NCBI RefSeq assembly: GCF_000315625.1
Contig: NW_005434646.1
Location: 614,212 to 678,211 of the forward strand
Direction of reading: 5' to 3'
Source of the DNA: Guillardia theta CCMP2712
Lineage: Eukaryota; Cryptophyceae; Pyrenomonadales; Geminigeraceae
Length of the DNA stretch: 64,000 nucleotides
How positions within the stretch are numbered: position 1 is the stretch's first letter; the number at the start of each line of letters is the position of its first letter. The notes beneath the pieces were generated by a model that had not been told where the DNA came from, did not search any database, and saw nothing but the letters and a program-made list of their open reading frames with translations. Below, piece by piece: positions 1-10,500 of the stretch. A program made the translations under genes and the position numbers.

Positions 1-963
1 GTAGCGCTGTCTCGTGGGAGTGATTACAACGTCTACTTTGCAGCTGGAAGCAACGTGTTAGCTTTCGACACCAGATACCCGAAGGCGCCGGAAAAGGTTG
101 TACAGACAGAGCTGAAAAAGGATTCATCGACGGTCTCAGAGCATACGATAAGAAAGATCGCGATAGATTATAACAGCAAGTATCTAGCTGCAGCAGATGA
201 TGGAGGGGAGATCCACGTCATAGACTTACAACGTCTCAGGTTGATTTCATCTTGTCGCTTCACTCCTGCACTCAAATAACCACGAACGCAGCCGCAAGAT
301 TTGCACTCTACAAGGAAGACATGAGGGCAAGGCGACTTGTTTGAGATGGAGGACACCCCTGCCTCTCTGGCAGCATGATCTTGTGTCAGGTGGACAGGTG
401 ATCAGACGTCTCGAGGTTTGCTCGGGAATCTGACGAGTTCATGACAGGACAGTCGATTGCTACTGCATGGCCACAATGAATCTAGTACCTTTCCAGAGGG
501 CTACAAAACCTATTCACACGTCCTTGAAGACATGATTCCGAGGAAGGTCAAGAATGCGTTGATCAAGAAGGGCAGAATCCAGAAGGGGCAAAAAAACCCA
601 GAGGTGGAGTGTCTGGATGTCTCAGCGGACGGGAAAACAGTGGCATTGGGAGCAGGAGATGGAACGTTGAGAACATTCTCGCTGCTGTATGACAACGAAA
701 TCGTGAAAGAGTATGTCTTCAAACAAACAAAAGGTATCATCAGCTGCATCTCATTTCCTCGACTTGCTCCTCAGGTTGCTTGTTCTCTGTTTCTCCTGCC
801 TCTACTGATGAAGGTGTCACTTCAGTACAGGGTTTTCACAGGCTCTCGAGACGGAAGGCTCCAGCTGTGGAACCTCGTGGAACCTCGAACGTGCGCACCT
901 GATGCGCACTTGATAGGAGATCAGCTGATCTTGCTCGAAATCATGCATGGACAGAAGCCGTGA
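1..963 (+). CDS. WDR53-like WD40-repeat protein, 5'-truncated by the window edge
   Basis: The reading frame is open from base 1 and the start lies outside the window. Family features seen are a repeat ending in VLAFDTR, then LAAADDGGEIHVIDL, then HDLVSGG, and after further introns VALGAGDGTLRTFSL and VFTGSRDGRLQLWNL. These are the strand-b and strand-d signatures of WD40 blades. Their order and spacing resemble WDR53 (ASADDSG..KILDL; GAEDGKVRIF; GGNDGKIMLWD, recalled from the family). Introns at 240-291 (52 nt) and 775-825 (51 nt) are supported by phase. The junction between about 398 and 456 is uncertain because no GT-AG pair joins the frames cleanly. WD40 proteins are scaffolds, and no substrate can be inferred. 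The stop is TGA at 961-963. The gene is convergent with the EF-hand gene. Confidence 0.6.
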
Positions 964-1120
964 GAGTCTTTAAGCTTTTCTCCACTGGGTATTGATGGAG
1001 TTCTTTGTGCAGGAGGGATGTGGTATGTCAACTTGTAGGAGTCCACAGCGATGTTCCGCACTTCATCGTTGCGGATAACAGCAAAGTTATCTCTTTGTAC
1101 ACCTTGCACTGTTGATTCAA

Positions 1121-1163
1121 TCTCAATAAAGTAATGTCTCAAATAAAGTAATGTCTCAAAACG
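1121..1163 (+). repeat. Direct 17-bp duplication carrying two AATAAAG signals
   Basis: The motif AATAAAGTAATGTCTCA occurs twice in tandem about 160 bp after the WDR53-like stop. Each copy holds an AATAAA-like polyadenylation hexamer, so this is plausibly the 3' end of that transcript. It lies between two convergent genes. Confidence 0.5.
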
Positions 1164-1258
1164 ATTCTGATTGAATCGACGTCAAGCTCACCAATGTTCT
1201 ACAACTAGAAATGTTGCGTTGTCAGCAGCAGAGGAGAAGAGTTCTGACATCCGAGTCG

Positions 1259-1998
1259 TCAAAGAATCGTGCAACACCCCTTCTTCTTGGAATCCTCAGT
1301 GTAAGAGTACCAGATCGCGATCGCACCTTGCAGCTCAGTTCTCGAGATTCCTCCGGACTTGTTCAAGACGGCGCCATCAGCCATGTCCATCACCATCTGA
1401 ACTTCTTGATCCGTTGGCTCGATTCCAGAGTTGAGATCTTTTAGTAAGCTTTTCAGCTCGTCGAAGTTGAGTTGTCCTGTGTGATCTTTGTCGTACTGGT
1501 TGAATATCTTGTCGAACTCTGGCTTAACTCCGATGTACGACTTCCACAGGTCCACGGCATATTCAATCTCGTTCAGACCAACAGCGTTGTCAATCTTGTT
1601 ATCAGATCTGTCTGAAGTGATAAGGATCCACTCTATTTCCTCATTGGTTGGCTTTTCACCCCCGCTCAGGTCCTTGACACAAGGTCTTAGAACTATCAAC
1701 CATTCTCCTCCTATACCTGTAGCAGATTTCCCAGTTCCACTTTGTCAAGTTTGTTATCTTTTGTCACGTCATACTTTGCCATCAACTGTCTCATTCAGCT
1801 CAGTTGGAAATCAAAAGCACACTTGTGGCAAAAGAGTGGTTTCACCTGTCTTAATGTAGCTTCTTTCTGAAGTCGGGCCCAAAAGTCTTGCTGTAACTTC
1901 TTGGCAGCTTCCCGCTGAGGGCTGGCCCTTGAGATGGCAAAAGTGTTTGAATTGTTTCGCCTCCGAGCTGCGTGCCATGCAGCAGCAGCTGCTGCCAT
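1259..1998 (-). CDS. Four-EF-hand calcium-binding protein with C-terminal CaaX box
   Basis: The model is 211 aa in three exons: 1998-1846, 1785-1717 and 1672-1259. The introns of 60 and 44 nt are both phase 0. EF-hand 1 is canonical (loop DVTKDNKLDKVE) and only appears when exon 2 is included. EF-hands 2 and 4 (SDRSDNKIDNAVGLNE; ADGAVLNKSGGISRTE) have expanded or irregular loops and may not bind Ca2+. EF-hand 3 (DKDHTGQLNFDE) is canonical. The protein ends KKKGCCTIL, so CTIL is a CaaX box. With Leu last, geranylgeranylation would be expected, and the lysines would aid membrane attachment. This predicts a membrane-tethered Ca2+ sensor. The N-terminus (Ala-rich, from Met at 1998) is uncertain because another exon could lie upstream. 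Confidence 0.75.
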
Positions 1999-2686
1999 AT
2001 GCTGATATTGAAGTCAGACGGCGCAGACAGATGCGGAAGGTGGAAACAGTGAGTCAACTTGCAAGGAAGTGGCCACTTGGAAGAAAGCACAACAATCTGA
2101 GGAAAGACTGAGCAAGGTGAGAGAACAGGAGGAAACTGAGACAAAGGCGGAAGACGACAGAGAGGGTGAAGGCAGCTGCAGGGGTGCAACTGATCTGCGA
2201 GCATGAAATTTGACTGCTCAGCTGTCAACTAATTGAGTAAAGCTTTGTACCCATGCAAGCTCATGTCACAGAGGGGTACGGCCCGGCCGGCGGGCCCGGT
2301 CGCCGGGCACTGGGAGCCCCGGGCCCGGGGGCTTTCAACTGAGGCGGCGGGGCTCTGCAGGGCCCGCGCCGCTCTCAGGCTGTTTGAGTAACAGAAAATT
2401 AGGTGAGACGGTAGGCCCGCCCAGGTTCGCCTTATGGCAGAATATTCGTGACGGTGCCATGGCGCCAACTTGACCCACAGTGGCTCTTCCTGAGAACTAA
2501 GTTGACGTGAGAAGAGGCTGACGACCTGTGGTGACCCCATGCTGCAGCATCATCTTCATGCATGCCATGCCGGAAGACTTTACTTGTGCTGTGTGAGGGA
2601 GTGACAAGACGTAGCTGTTTGAAAAGCGTTGAGCTGCTTGCCGCCGCGCTGTTCCTCTCTCGCCTTCAACGACCGCATCTCTATAC
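1999..2686. other. Intergenic region with a GC-rich repeat block at 2275-2400
   Basis: No convincing exon was found on either strand. About 2275-2400 is dominated by GGCCCGGCCGGCGGG-like sequence, with TGAGTAA-type motifs on both flanks (about 2233 and 2388). It resembles the blocks at 19.4-20.1, 30.1-30.7 and 35.4-35.6 kb. It lies between the divergent EF-hand and IQ-like genes, so it contains their promoters. Confidence 0.5.
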
Positions 2687-5233
2687 ATGTCTGCTGGGAA
2701 TGGAACCTGGAGGCCCAAGACAGCATTTGCTCAGGTCACCGAAGCTTGATCTTCCATGCAGCGCTCCCCTACTAACGATTGAACTCCCAGACACAACGGA
2801 GGCCCGATGTCCTTGCCGATGTTGATATGGCAATCACGGAGCATGATTTCCGGGTTGTCTCTAGTCCTGTACAAGATCGTCCAAGGAGCAGGCCATCCAG
2901 CGTGCCCTTGGATCCTTTCCGGTAACTGATGCTTGATCTCGACCTCAGTATTTTGATTTTTTGTTCAGGGCAAAGCGACCACATTCGAGTAAAGCGGCTC
3001 AAAGCTCGACCACTCGTCAAGTTCGCTCAGATCCTTTAAATGCAATGAATCGCGGAGGTTACACCAAGTCCTTGCATCTGCCTGCTTGGCCGGACTATTC
3101 TATCGGTCTTGATAGTTGCGGCAAGGCTTGGGATTGAAGGATTTTACTCTAGACTTGGGGTTCGAGGACGATGTAGAGAATGATCCGAGGTCAGAAGCAA
3201 GGAGGGCATTGGAAGCTGGTGCTCGTGATGCGACAGCAAGTCATCATCTGACAACATCTCCATCAGGATTCTCTAAGAGAAAGATCTGGTCGCCCGGAAA
3301 CTACTACCTCAACGCCAGGGTGACAATTAGCGAGGGTGAGATATCCTGATCCTGACGTGGTTGATCAGCTGCCGGAAGATTATCAAGGCCCTGGCTACAT
3401 CACTAAATCTGTACAGAGAACTGCTGAGAGAAACGCTGAGAAGCTAGAGGAGCTGGACACGCGACTCTTCTCGTATCAGGTGCTGTGAGCCTGTCAAGAT
3501 GTGACGATGACAGTGAGATATCAGATACGCTCACCATCTCCCAGTCCGACCACACCCAGTAAGTTGCAGACGCCTCTCGTCGCCTTCCAGCCCAAGGAAG
3601 AGAATGTGCAAAGCAGGGGTCAAAGAAAGGAAGTCATGCAAATTCAAACGGCTACTGCAGTGGAGGTTTGCAAGAATAGGCAAGTCAACGAAAATCTGAG
3701 CAGAAAGCTTGAGGAATATCGTCACAATCCACAAATTCTGATAGAAAAGATCAAGATGTACAAGGCTCAGAAAAGACTTGAGAAGAAACAGACAGATTTC
3801 ATCAAGATGAATGCTTTAAATGCCACAGTCGAGATGTCAGGTCCAAATGCACGGACCAAGCAACAGAGCCTTGTCACCATAAAGACAGACTTGAGAGTCT
3901 TGGCGGCTCAAAAGTCTAAGAAGAGACATCTTGACGAGAAATTTCACGAAATTGTGCAGAAGATTGAAGAAAGAACATTGCGAAAGCTTGCATTGAGAGA
4001 TGAGGCGGAGAGAAAGAAAAAAGTCGAGAAGTACGCGCCACTGGTCAGAGTGTTATTGCCTTGTGTTGTTGCCACTACAAGAATCATTTGCTGGATGGAT
4101 TCAATCCGACAAGGCAGGGAATTCCGTGCAAGACTCCAAGTGCTGCAAAAGTCCGTTTTCTGCATACAGCGAAATTTCAAGTGGAAGCTTTGGACGTACA
4201 GGTTCGCGCGAAAGTGCAAGATTAATCGATTCGTCCGGAAACGGCTTTGGAAACTTCTCCTTCAATATAGGATAAGGAGGAAACGAAAAGCATGCACAAT
4301 CATCAAATATGAACTGATCGCTTTTTCTCAAAGCGTATTCCTCCTGAAAGCCTTCAGAATGTACAAGTCACGCGTTTATTTGGTTCAAAAGACTATCAGA
4401 CAGTTTTTGTCTCGCTTGAGAACTTTGCAAGAGATTGCGCTGCAGCAGATAATGGCACATAGAGCCGAGCATTTTACTGTGCATAAAGGAAAGCACAGAG
4501 AGCAGAATTCTGAATCTCACAAGAGTCCTGGATCACCAAAAGGTGAGGAAACTCTTTTGCTTGCTTTGAATGACATCCTATGATGTAGTGAGACGAAAAC
4601 GGATCCAACGGTCCGGCGAGATTTGTGTGATTGTTCGTCTGAGGATTAAAACTTGTTTGTCAGCTTGGGGGCAAGTAAAAGCTTGCCCGCTGGCGGTCTG
4701 AGCTCAGGAGGTCTGCTTGGTTGACTCTCTTGCAGTCTGAATGACTGAGTTTGTGTGGGTTCAGTGGTGGAGGCTGTGCACCAGCATGTGAGGAATCGCT
4801 GGAAGAAGGTTGAATGTCTCGTGTTGTTTTCACCGTTGCAAGTCATCTCTGACGGGAGTTTCAAAGTATTCTCAAGAGTATTGGGAGTGGTCAAAGGATA
4901 TGAAGCACTGGAAGACGCTCAGCGAGCGCTTGCCTTCTATGGATTCTGATATGTCGGAAGAGATCCTGAAAAGGCATCAGGCAGATTCCGATGCAGCTAG
5001 TTCCGATGCCAGCGCTCCGCCCTTCCTTGTACACAATGTCATGGGGCTCCTTGCACGCTGAAACGCAACAGGTGCGACGAGACAAGGATTGGATCAAGTT
5101 CAAGAGACTCAAGTCTATGGTCTTGCACGTCGCGCTGTCACTGGTAGCTGACATGGTTGGTACACGCCAGCACAACGAGACGGATGTTTTGAGTCGAATT
5201 AGCCCCCCCAAACCGATTTACTCCATCCAGTAA
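2687..5233 (+). CDS. Large basic helical protein with IQ-like motifs (function unknown)
   Basis: The start ATG at 2687 opens MSAGNGTWRPKTAFAQ. Phase-consistent introns lie at 2735-2790, 2922-2968, 3106-3152, 3320-3368, 3480-3524 and 4543-4588, with further short ones near 4842-4896 and 5034-5076. The junction at about 4674-4765 is unresolved. Early exons hold a conserved-looking block, DYQGPGYITKSVQRTAER. The long exon 3525-4542 is Lys/Arg-rich and helical, with two IQ-like sites (CIQRNFKWKLWTYR; LVQKTIRQFLSRLR) that could bind calmodulin or centrin. The tail is acidic to basic, ending KPIYSIQ with the stop at 5231-5233. The overall character (basic coiled segments, IQ sites) is like cytoskeletal or ciliary proteins, but that is inference and no family was recognised. 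Confidence 0.65.
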
Positions 5234-5494
5234 GCATTGCCAACTCACAAACAAGAGACTGAATCTGAGGCAGACTCGACTTCGCCCATGAGATCCAACC
5301 TCTCTTGACTGAAACATGACGAGAGGTACATGGCAAGACAGTCATGCGTGAGCTCTAGGCTACATCTGTACTCCTACAAGTTGAGGTTGCGCAGGAACTC
5401 TGTAACAACCTGGTAAAAAAACAAGTCAACGCTCGTCAATGAGCGGGTATTGCTCTTGGGTTGATCGAACAAGGACATCGAAGTCCATCGGAGC

Positions 5495-7347
5495 TTAGGA
5501 GCAGGATGTCGCTCCTGCCTCTGAGAACTTTCCGTACGGGCATTGAGGACAGAACCATCCCTCGGTCCCCTCCTGATCGGCATATGTGTCAGCCGTACAC
5601 TCCAAGCAGTGCGTCATCCCGTTGGGTGAATGCTTGCCTCTTGGGCACAGCCAGCACGCACCCAGACCCTCCACAGGCGCGTACGTTCCTGGTGGACAAT
5701 CGGAGCAGGCGAACCCGTACTCTCCTTGCTGTCCTCGCGAGCAGTTGATGCAGAGAGTCGGAGAGTCGTTGATGCCCTCCTGGTATATCCAGCTCCCTGC
5801 CGCACAGAACGTACATTGCAGCATCCCCTCGCTCGCCGCAAACTTGCCCTCAGGGCAGAAACTGCACGCGGTCGATCCTGTTTCATTGTTGTACTTTCCC
5901 TTGCTGCACGACGCACACGTAGCTGCAGACGTCTGATCTGCAAACGTGCCTGGGCGACACGCGGAGCAGGTTGTTGAATTCTCGTGGTCTGAAAACTTTC
6001 CGAGCGGGCAGTCGGAGCAGAAGCTTATCCCCTCCAGGTCGGAAAACTTGCCTGACCAAGAAGGTCACAAAAGGGCTTAGCAAGATTCGCAGTGATACCT
6101 AGAGGGCACAGTTGACAACCGGTCGAGGTCTCTTTCCCGTTGTAGAAGCTCCCTTTGGGACAATCGGAGCAAGTCGAGCTGCCGCTAGGGTCTATTCTCA
6201 CATCTTGACAGTACCGGCAAAACGAAGATCCCGTCACCGTGTTGAATTTTCCTGGAGGGTCGACAAGTGAGAGCCTTTCTCCCCCCTTCCTTGCTCCTAC
6301 CTAGCTGACATTCAGAGCAAACCCCGTCTGCCTCTAGGGAGTATTTGCCGACGGGACAACTCGCACAGCCAGTCTTGGAGGCAACAACAAACGTCCCAGC
6401 CGGACAGTCCCGGCAACTTGCGTCTGCAACGCCCTTGTACTGCAGACCCTCGCAGGGGATGCAGGAAGTTCGCTTCTGCTCCTGCGCAAACGTGATGTCC
6501 AGGATGAGGGAGTAGTCCGCCGATTCCTCCTGGTCGATCCATTCGTTCTTGATGTAGAGGACTTGATGACCTGCATGGTCATGCAGGCGTCAGCTCCTTT
6601 GCTCTTTGCTCCTGCCTCCTAACCTTGCGGCATCATCAGGCCGAGTTTGGATGGCGGAAAGTTTGAGCTCAAAAGTCCTCCAAACGAGTAAAGGAGAGGA
6701 GCGTTGATCGAATCTGATTCGTAGGGCGCCGACAGCATCGAGAAGTATTGAGGGAGACCTCTTGAAGCATACCTGCTCTGCACAAAGTCGAAAGTGGATG
6801 TCATGATGAACCCGACTTGTAAGTCAGTCTTGAATAGCAGCTCCAAATCACACTTTTGCTTGCCATAATGGTACGCTGGTGGAAACTCTATCCGCAGCTG
6901 AGTGTTGGACAGCTTTGACACGTTTGCACCAAGGGGATCGAAGACAAGTTTTCGTATCGTCATGTTGAACGTCGGGAACAGAAAGGTTTCCTCCTGAGGC
7001 CCCAAACCAGGGGGACAATACTCGCACTTGTCTTTCCTGACGTTTGGGATCATGCTCGAAGGGCACAAGGAGCAGAAAGTTGATCCTGCGGGAGAGAAGC
7101 TTCCTGTTGAGATGTTATTCAGCATATCCTTGTCATGAGCACATACCATCTGGACAAACAAGACAGTTCCCATGTGCATCCAGCATGGAGCCTGCACAAG
7201 AACGTCAAGTATGGCTCAACAGGGAAGCAGACAGCAGGCCTCCGAAGTATCGATCTTACCTCCAGGGCATGTCAGGTCTCCGAGCACTGTATGGACCATC
7301 ACCGTCATCGCCATCGTCATCATCGTCTTCCTCGCCATCGTCGCCAT
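5495..7347 (-). CDS. Secreted cysteine-rich protein with GCC2/GCC3 (ephrin-receptor-like) repeats
   Basis: The probable start at 7347 gives a Met-rich hydrophobic leader (MARKTMMTMAMTVMVHTVLG) followed by LTCPGGSMLDAHGNCLVCP. Short introns separate exons at about 7100-7140, 6569-6622, 6255-6303 and 6053-6100, each keeping frame. From about residue 230 onward come repeats of the type CxxCPxGxxxxxxGxxxCxxC, for example CPLGKFSDHENSTTC, CPPGTYAPVEGLGAC and CPRGKHSPNGMTHC. These match GCC2/GCC3 or ephrin-A/B-receptor-like repeats, disulphide-rich modules of extracellular proteins in many protists. A non-repeat beta-rich segment sits between the first repeats and the main array. No C-terminal membrane span precedes the TAA at 5495-5497. 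The gene is convergent with the IQ-like gene. The leader assignment is the weakest point. Confidence 0.75.
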
Positions 7348-7439
7348 CCCTCGCTTCCTCGTCCTCAGGGTCATTCCACTTTAGAGACGTTTGACCTCAA
7401 CTATCAAAAATATCCCCCCTCATCCCCTTCCATACACTC

Positions 7440-7525
7440 TGTGACCTTCCTGCACTGTTCCTGCACCGGTTCCTGCACTGTCAACTGTTCCTGCAGCAGG
7501 TCCTGCAGACTCCTGCTACACTCAC
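7440..7525. repeat. Degenerate TTCCTGCAC/TCCTGCAG short repeats
   Basis: TTCCTGCAC, TTCCTGCAG and TCCTGCAGA variants recur about every 10-12 bp between the 5' end of the cysteine-rich gene and the 3' end of the linker-protein gene. No coding role was seen. Confidence 0.4.
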
Positions 7526-7660
7526 TCCGTGACAGAGTTGGAGTTCATGCTGTGAGCAGGAGTGCCGCAGTGCCCACTGACCGATCTGCCTGGGGGATCT
7601 GTGGCCCGGGTTCCAAATGTCTTGGTGCCAAGTTTGCCAGGCTTCTTTATTTCATGTTAC

Positions 7661-10500
7661 TTAGACATCAGGAGGGATGTAAGTCTCCCACTCTGCTCCG
7701 AACCCGAGATTCAGGTCCCCTGCTCTCTCCGCCCTGCCAACTTCCATCAGCCCGACCCCCCACACCAACAAGGACCCCCCACCTCTTCAAGTTCACTTCC
7801 AGCGCTCTCTTCTTGGCGATGGGGATCTCGTCCTCAGATCTGCTCACTCCCTCAGGGGCTCCAACAGGACCGGGACTTGCAACTCACCTCTCCTTGGCAG
7901 GGGGTTGCTCCACCTTCTTGCTCTCCGCCTTTACCTCCACTTTGCTGTCCTTGGCTGGCGCCGAAGACTTCGGCTCCTCCGCCTGTGATGTGCGCCAGCC
8001 TCTCAGCCTGCAGGAGCTCCGGAAAGGACTCGCACCTTCTTGACGGGCTGTGGCGCGGGAGCCTTCTTGGGAGCCTCCTTCTTGGGAGCCTCCTTCTCCT
8101 TCGCTCCTCCTTCAGTCTTCTCCTGCACGGGGGTCACCCAAGGGGACACGGGCGTGCGTCCGCGTGCCGACCTCTGAGTCCACTTTGTCGATAATCTTCT
8201 CGGCGATGTTCAAGAAGTTGAGAGCAGCTCCCTGCGCGCCAGCCTCATCCTCACTCCTCCTCCTCCTCCCTCTGCTCTACCTTGAAGACATCCTTGGCCT
8301 TTGATGACACGTCAGCGCTGCCGATCCTGCCAGTGTACTTCAGGCTGGCAGCTGGGGTGGGTGTTGGAAGGAACCTGCCAATAACTTGCTCAAAAGGCTG
8401 AGCCTTCGGCTCGTCTGCCTTGGGCTGTGCTGCTGCCTGTACACCGGATCTGAGAATCAGGAGGGCAAGGAGAGCAGCGACAAGACCTTAGGAGGAGCAG
8501 GTGGAGGGGTCTGTGAGGGAGCGGCGCTCTTCTTCGGTGCAGGGGTATCCTTCTTGTCCTGAGTTGGCAGTGCACTGCACAAGAGTCATTCAAGGAACAA
8601 CGGGCAAGCAAAACGACTTGTCGAGAGCGTTGAAAACTCCTCCAAAGAGACCAGAAACGGCATTGGAGGCAGACTGAGAAAACGATCAACGACTTGATCA
8701 CGAGGTAGTAAGACAAGCAGCAAGACCTGCTTGACATCTGCAGCGGTTGGTGTAGGAGCCTTGGCAGCTTGCTTGGGAGGGGTCTGCTTGGGGGCAGCTG
8801 GGCTAGGTGACGCAGCAGCCTTTTGTGCCTTGGGTGCCTCCGAAGACCCACCGAAGGGTGAAAAGTTGTTGAGAAGACCACCGAAGAGGCCTCCTACTGC
8901 CGGCACAGCCTTGACGCGCATGAGATCTTGGGGGTGAACGTTAGAGCTCGAACCACAGCACGGTGCTTGGACTGCAATCACCTTCAATCGCCTCGTCAGT
9001 AGCCTTGAACAAGTCCTTCACGTCGAACACAGCTGTGCTAGTCACAATGCCTGCAGAAGTCTCAGGTGATACCCAGATAAGCTTTGACTGAGCCTCCCAG
9101 CCCACCTTCGCTGTCTGCCTCCAAGCATACAGTGTAGGTTTGCTGCCAGGGAAAGCCTGTGATAGTCGGATCTCAGCCGATCCAGCATCAAAATTTGCAT
9201 GCACACCGGTCTTTGCAATGACTTCGCCGAATTTCAATTCACCAGCGCTCGATCGAACAACCACCAAATCCTTGGGAGCAACTGAGCCTGCGAGTCTGAC
9301 GTGAGATGAGGTGGACAAAGCCTTTCAGCTCTACCGGCTTTGAGATACTGTGCGCCCTCGGCCCATGTTGCAGGCACTTGCTTGCTCAACTAGCGCATAC
9401 TTTTACAAGTGCCACAAGAACGCAGCCTTACCTTGTCTGCGTTGGCAACAGAAGGTCCAGAGGGCTTTGCAGCAGCCTTGTTCGCGTTCGCCAAAGTTGT
9501 GGTTCTCGACGAGCCCTGCCATGAAGAATTCCACGAGAAATACGATCAGGTACAAGGGTGAATTCCTTGAATGGGAGGACCTGTCGACCGACCGCAGGAG
9601 CTGGTGCCTGCAACAACCCCGTTATATCAATGACGCTATCGTAGTTTCAAACCTTCGCAGCAGGTTTGGCACTGGGGGGAGTTGCTGCACGCGCCGCAGG
9701 TCTTACGGTCTTGGCAACCGGCTTAGGAGCAGGAGGAGGAGGCTGGCGCAGGCTGGTCTGGGCGCCCCGACCGATGAGAATGCTGGTACAAAGATCAGAA
9801 ACGAATCAACTTGAGTTCGACAAGGCCATGCCTTCCTGATGGCTTCGCTGGCTCCTGAGTTGGTTTGACTGACATTCATGCATCAGAACTATTCTACGAA
9901 TGCGAAATGAAGCCCCACAGATGTTGGCTGCCAACTCTGCTCGTGTCGCTCCGGGAGCCCTACCGTTCATCTGAACGACGACCTGCAAAGGTTCTTCAGT
10001 TACCAATACTGAAAGACGAGCAAACAAGGTAAGTGAAGCTTCCTACCTCCCATGAGTTCTGCCAGGCCATACCTGCCTTGGCCACTACTTCGCCATATCT
10101 CAAAGTGCCATCGGAGCGCTTCAAGAAAACAAGATCGCCAACTGCAAGCTGACAACCATAACGTGAGTCTACCAGCACCCACCTCGAATACTTTCACAAC
10201 GCTCAAAGGGAATATACTGACCTTGGGATTACGAACGTAATCTGTTCCTTCCTTCCAGTTGGAGGGAACAAGCTTTCCGATCTTGTCAGCGTGGTTCAGT
10301 TGAGCAGATAGTTCGCTGAGGCTGTTGCCTTGATTCAACAAGACACGATTCACTCGAGCAAAGGAGGGAAGAGTAGCCTTTGTACAGACAAAGGCTCCTC
10401 CCTTTGCGCTGAAAGCGTGTCCAGAGATCACTGGTGAAAATCCATTCGCCAACTCCACGACTGTGAAGAGGAATGCCGCCACAACCGAGAATCGGTTCAT
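7661..10500 (-). CDS. Plastid-targeted (predicted) Ala/Pro/Lys-linker protein with duplicated motif; novel
   Basis: Start MNRFSVVAAFLFTVVELANG, then FSP: a signal peptide followed at once by Phe, as in transit peptides of red-lineage secondary plastids. About twelve exons follow, joined by introns of 45-70 nt and one of about 160 nt. Domain order: (a) leader; (b) GDLVFLKRSDGTLRYGEVVAKAG; (c) a Pro/Ala/Lys linker; (d) a second copy, KDLVVVRSSAGELKFGEVIAKTG; (e) PAVGGLFGGLLNNFSPFGG; (f) a linker; (g) AVSGLFGGVFNALDN; (h) a linker; (i) LKYTGRIGSADVSSKAKDVF and GAALNFLNIAEKIIDKV; (j) a Lys/Glu/Pro/Ala linker; (k) LNLGFGAEWETYIPPDV then TAA at 7661. An AATAAA on the minus strand lies just downstream. 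The junction between 9800 and 9940 is unresolved, so two adjacent genes remain possible. No family was recognised. A structural or linker role is inference. Confidence 0.6.

Noticed and set aside
7135-8194. Ser/Pro-rich plus-strand ORFs of 210-302 codons
   Set aside because: Antisense to exons of the linker protein and the cysteine-rich gene; composition reflects the opposite-strand Ala/Lys codons.
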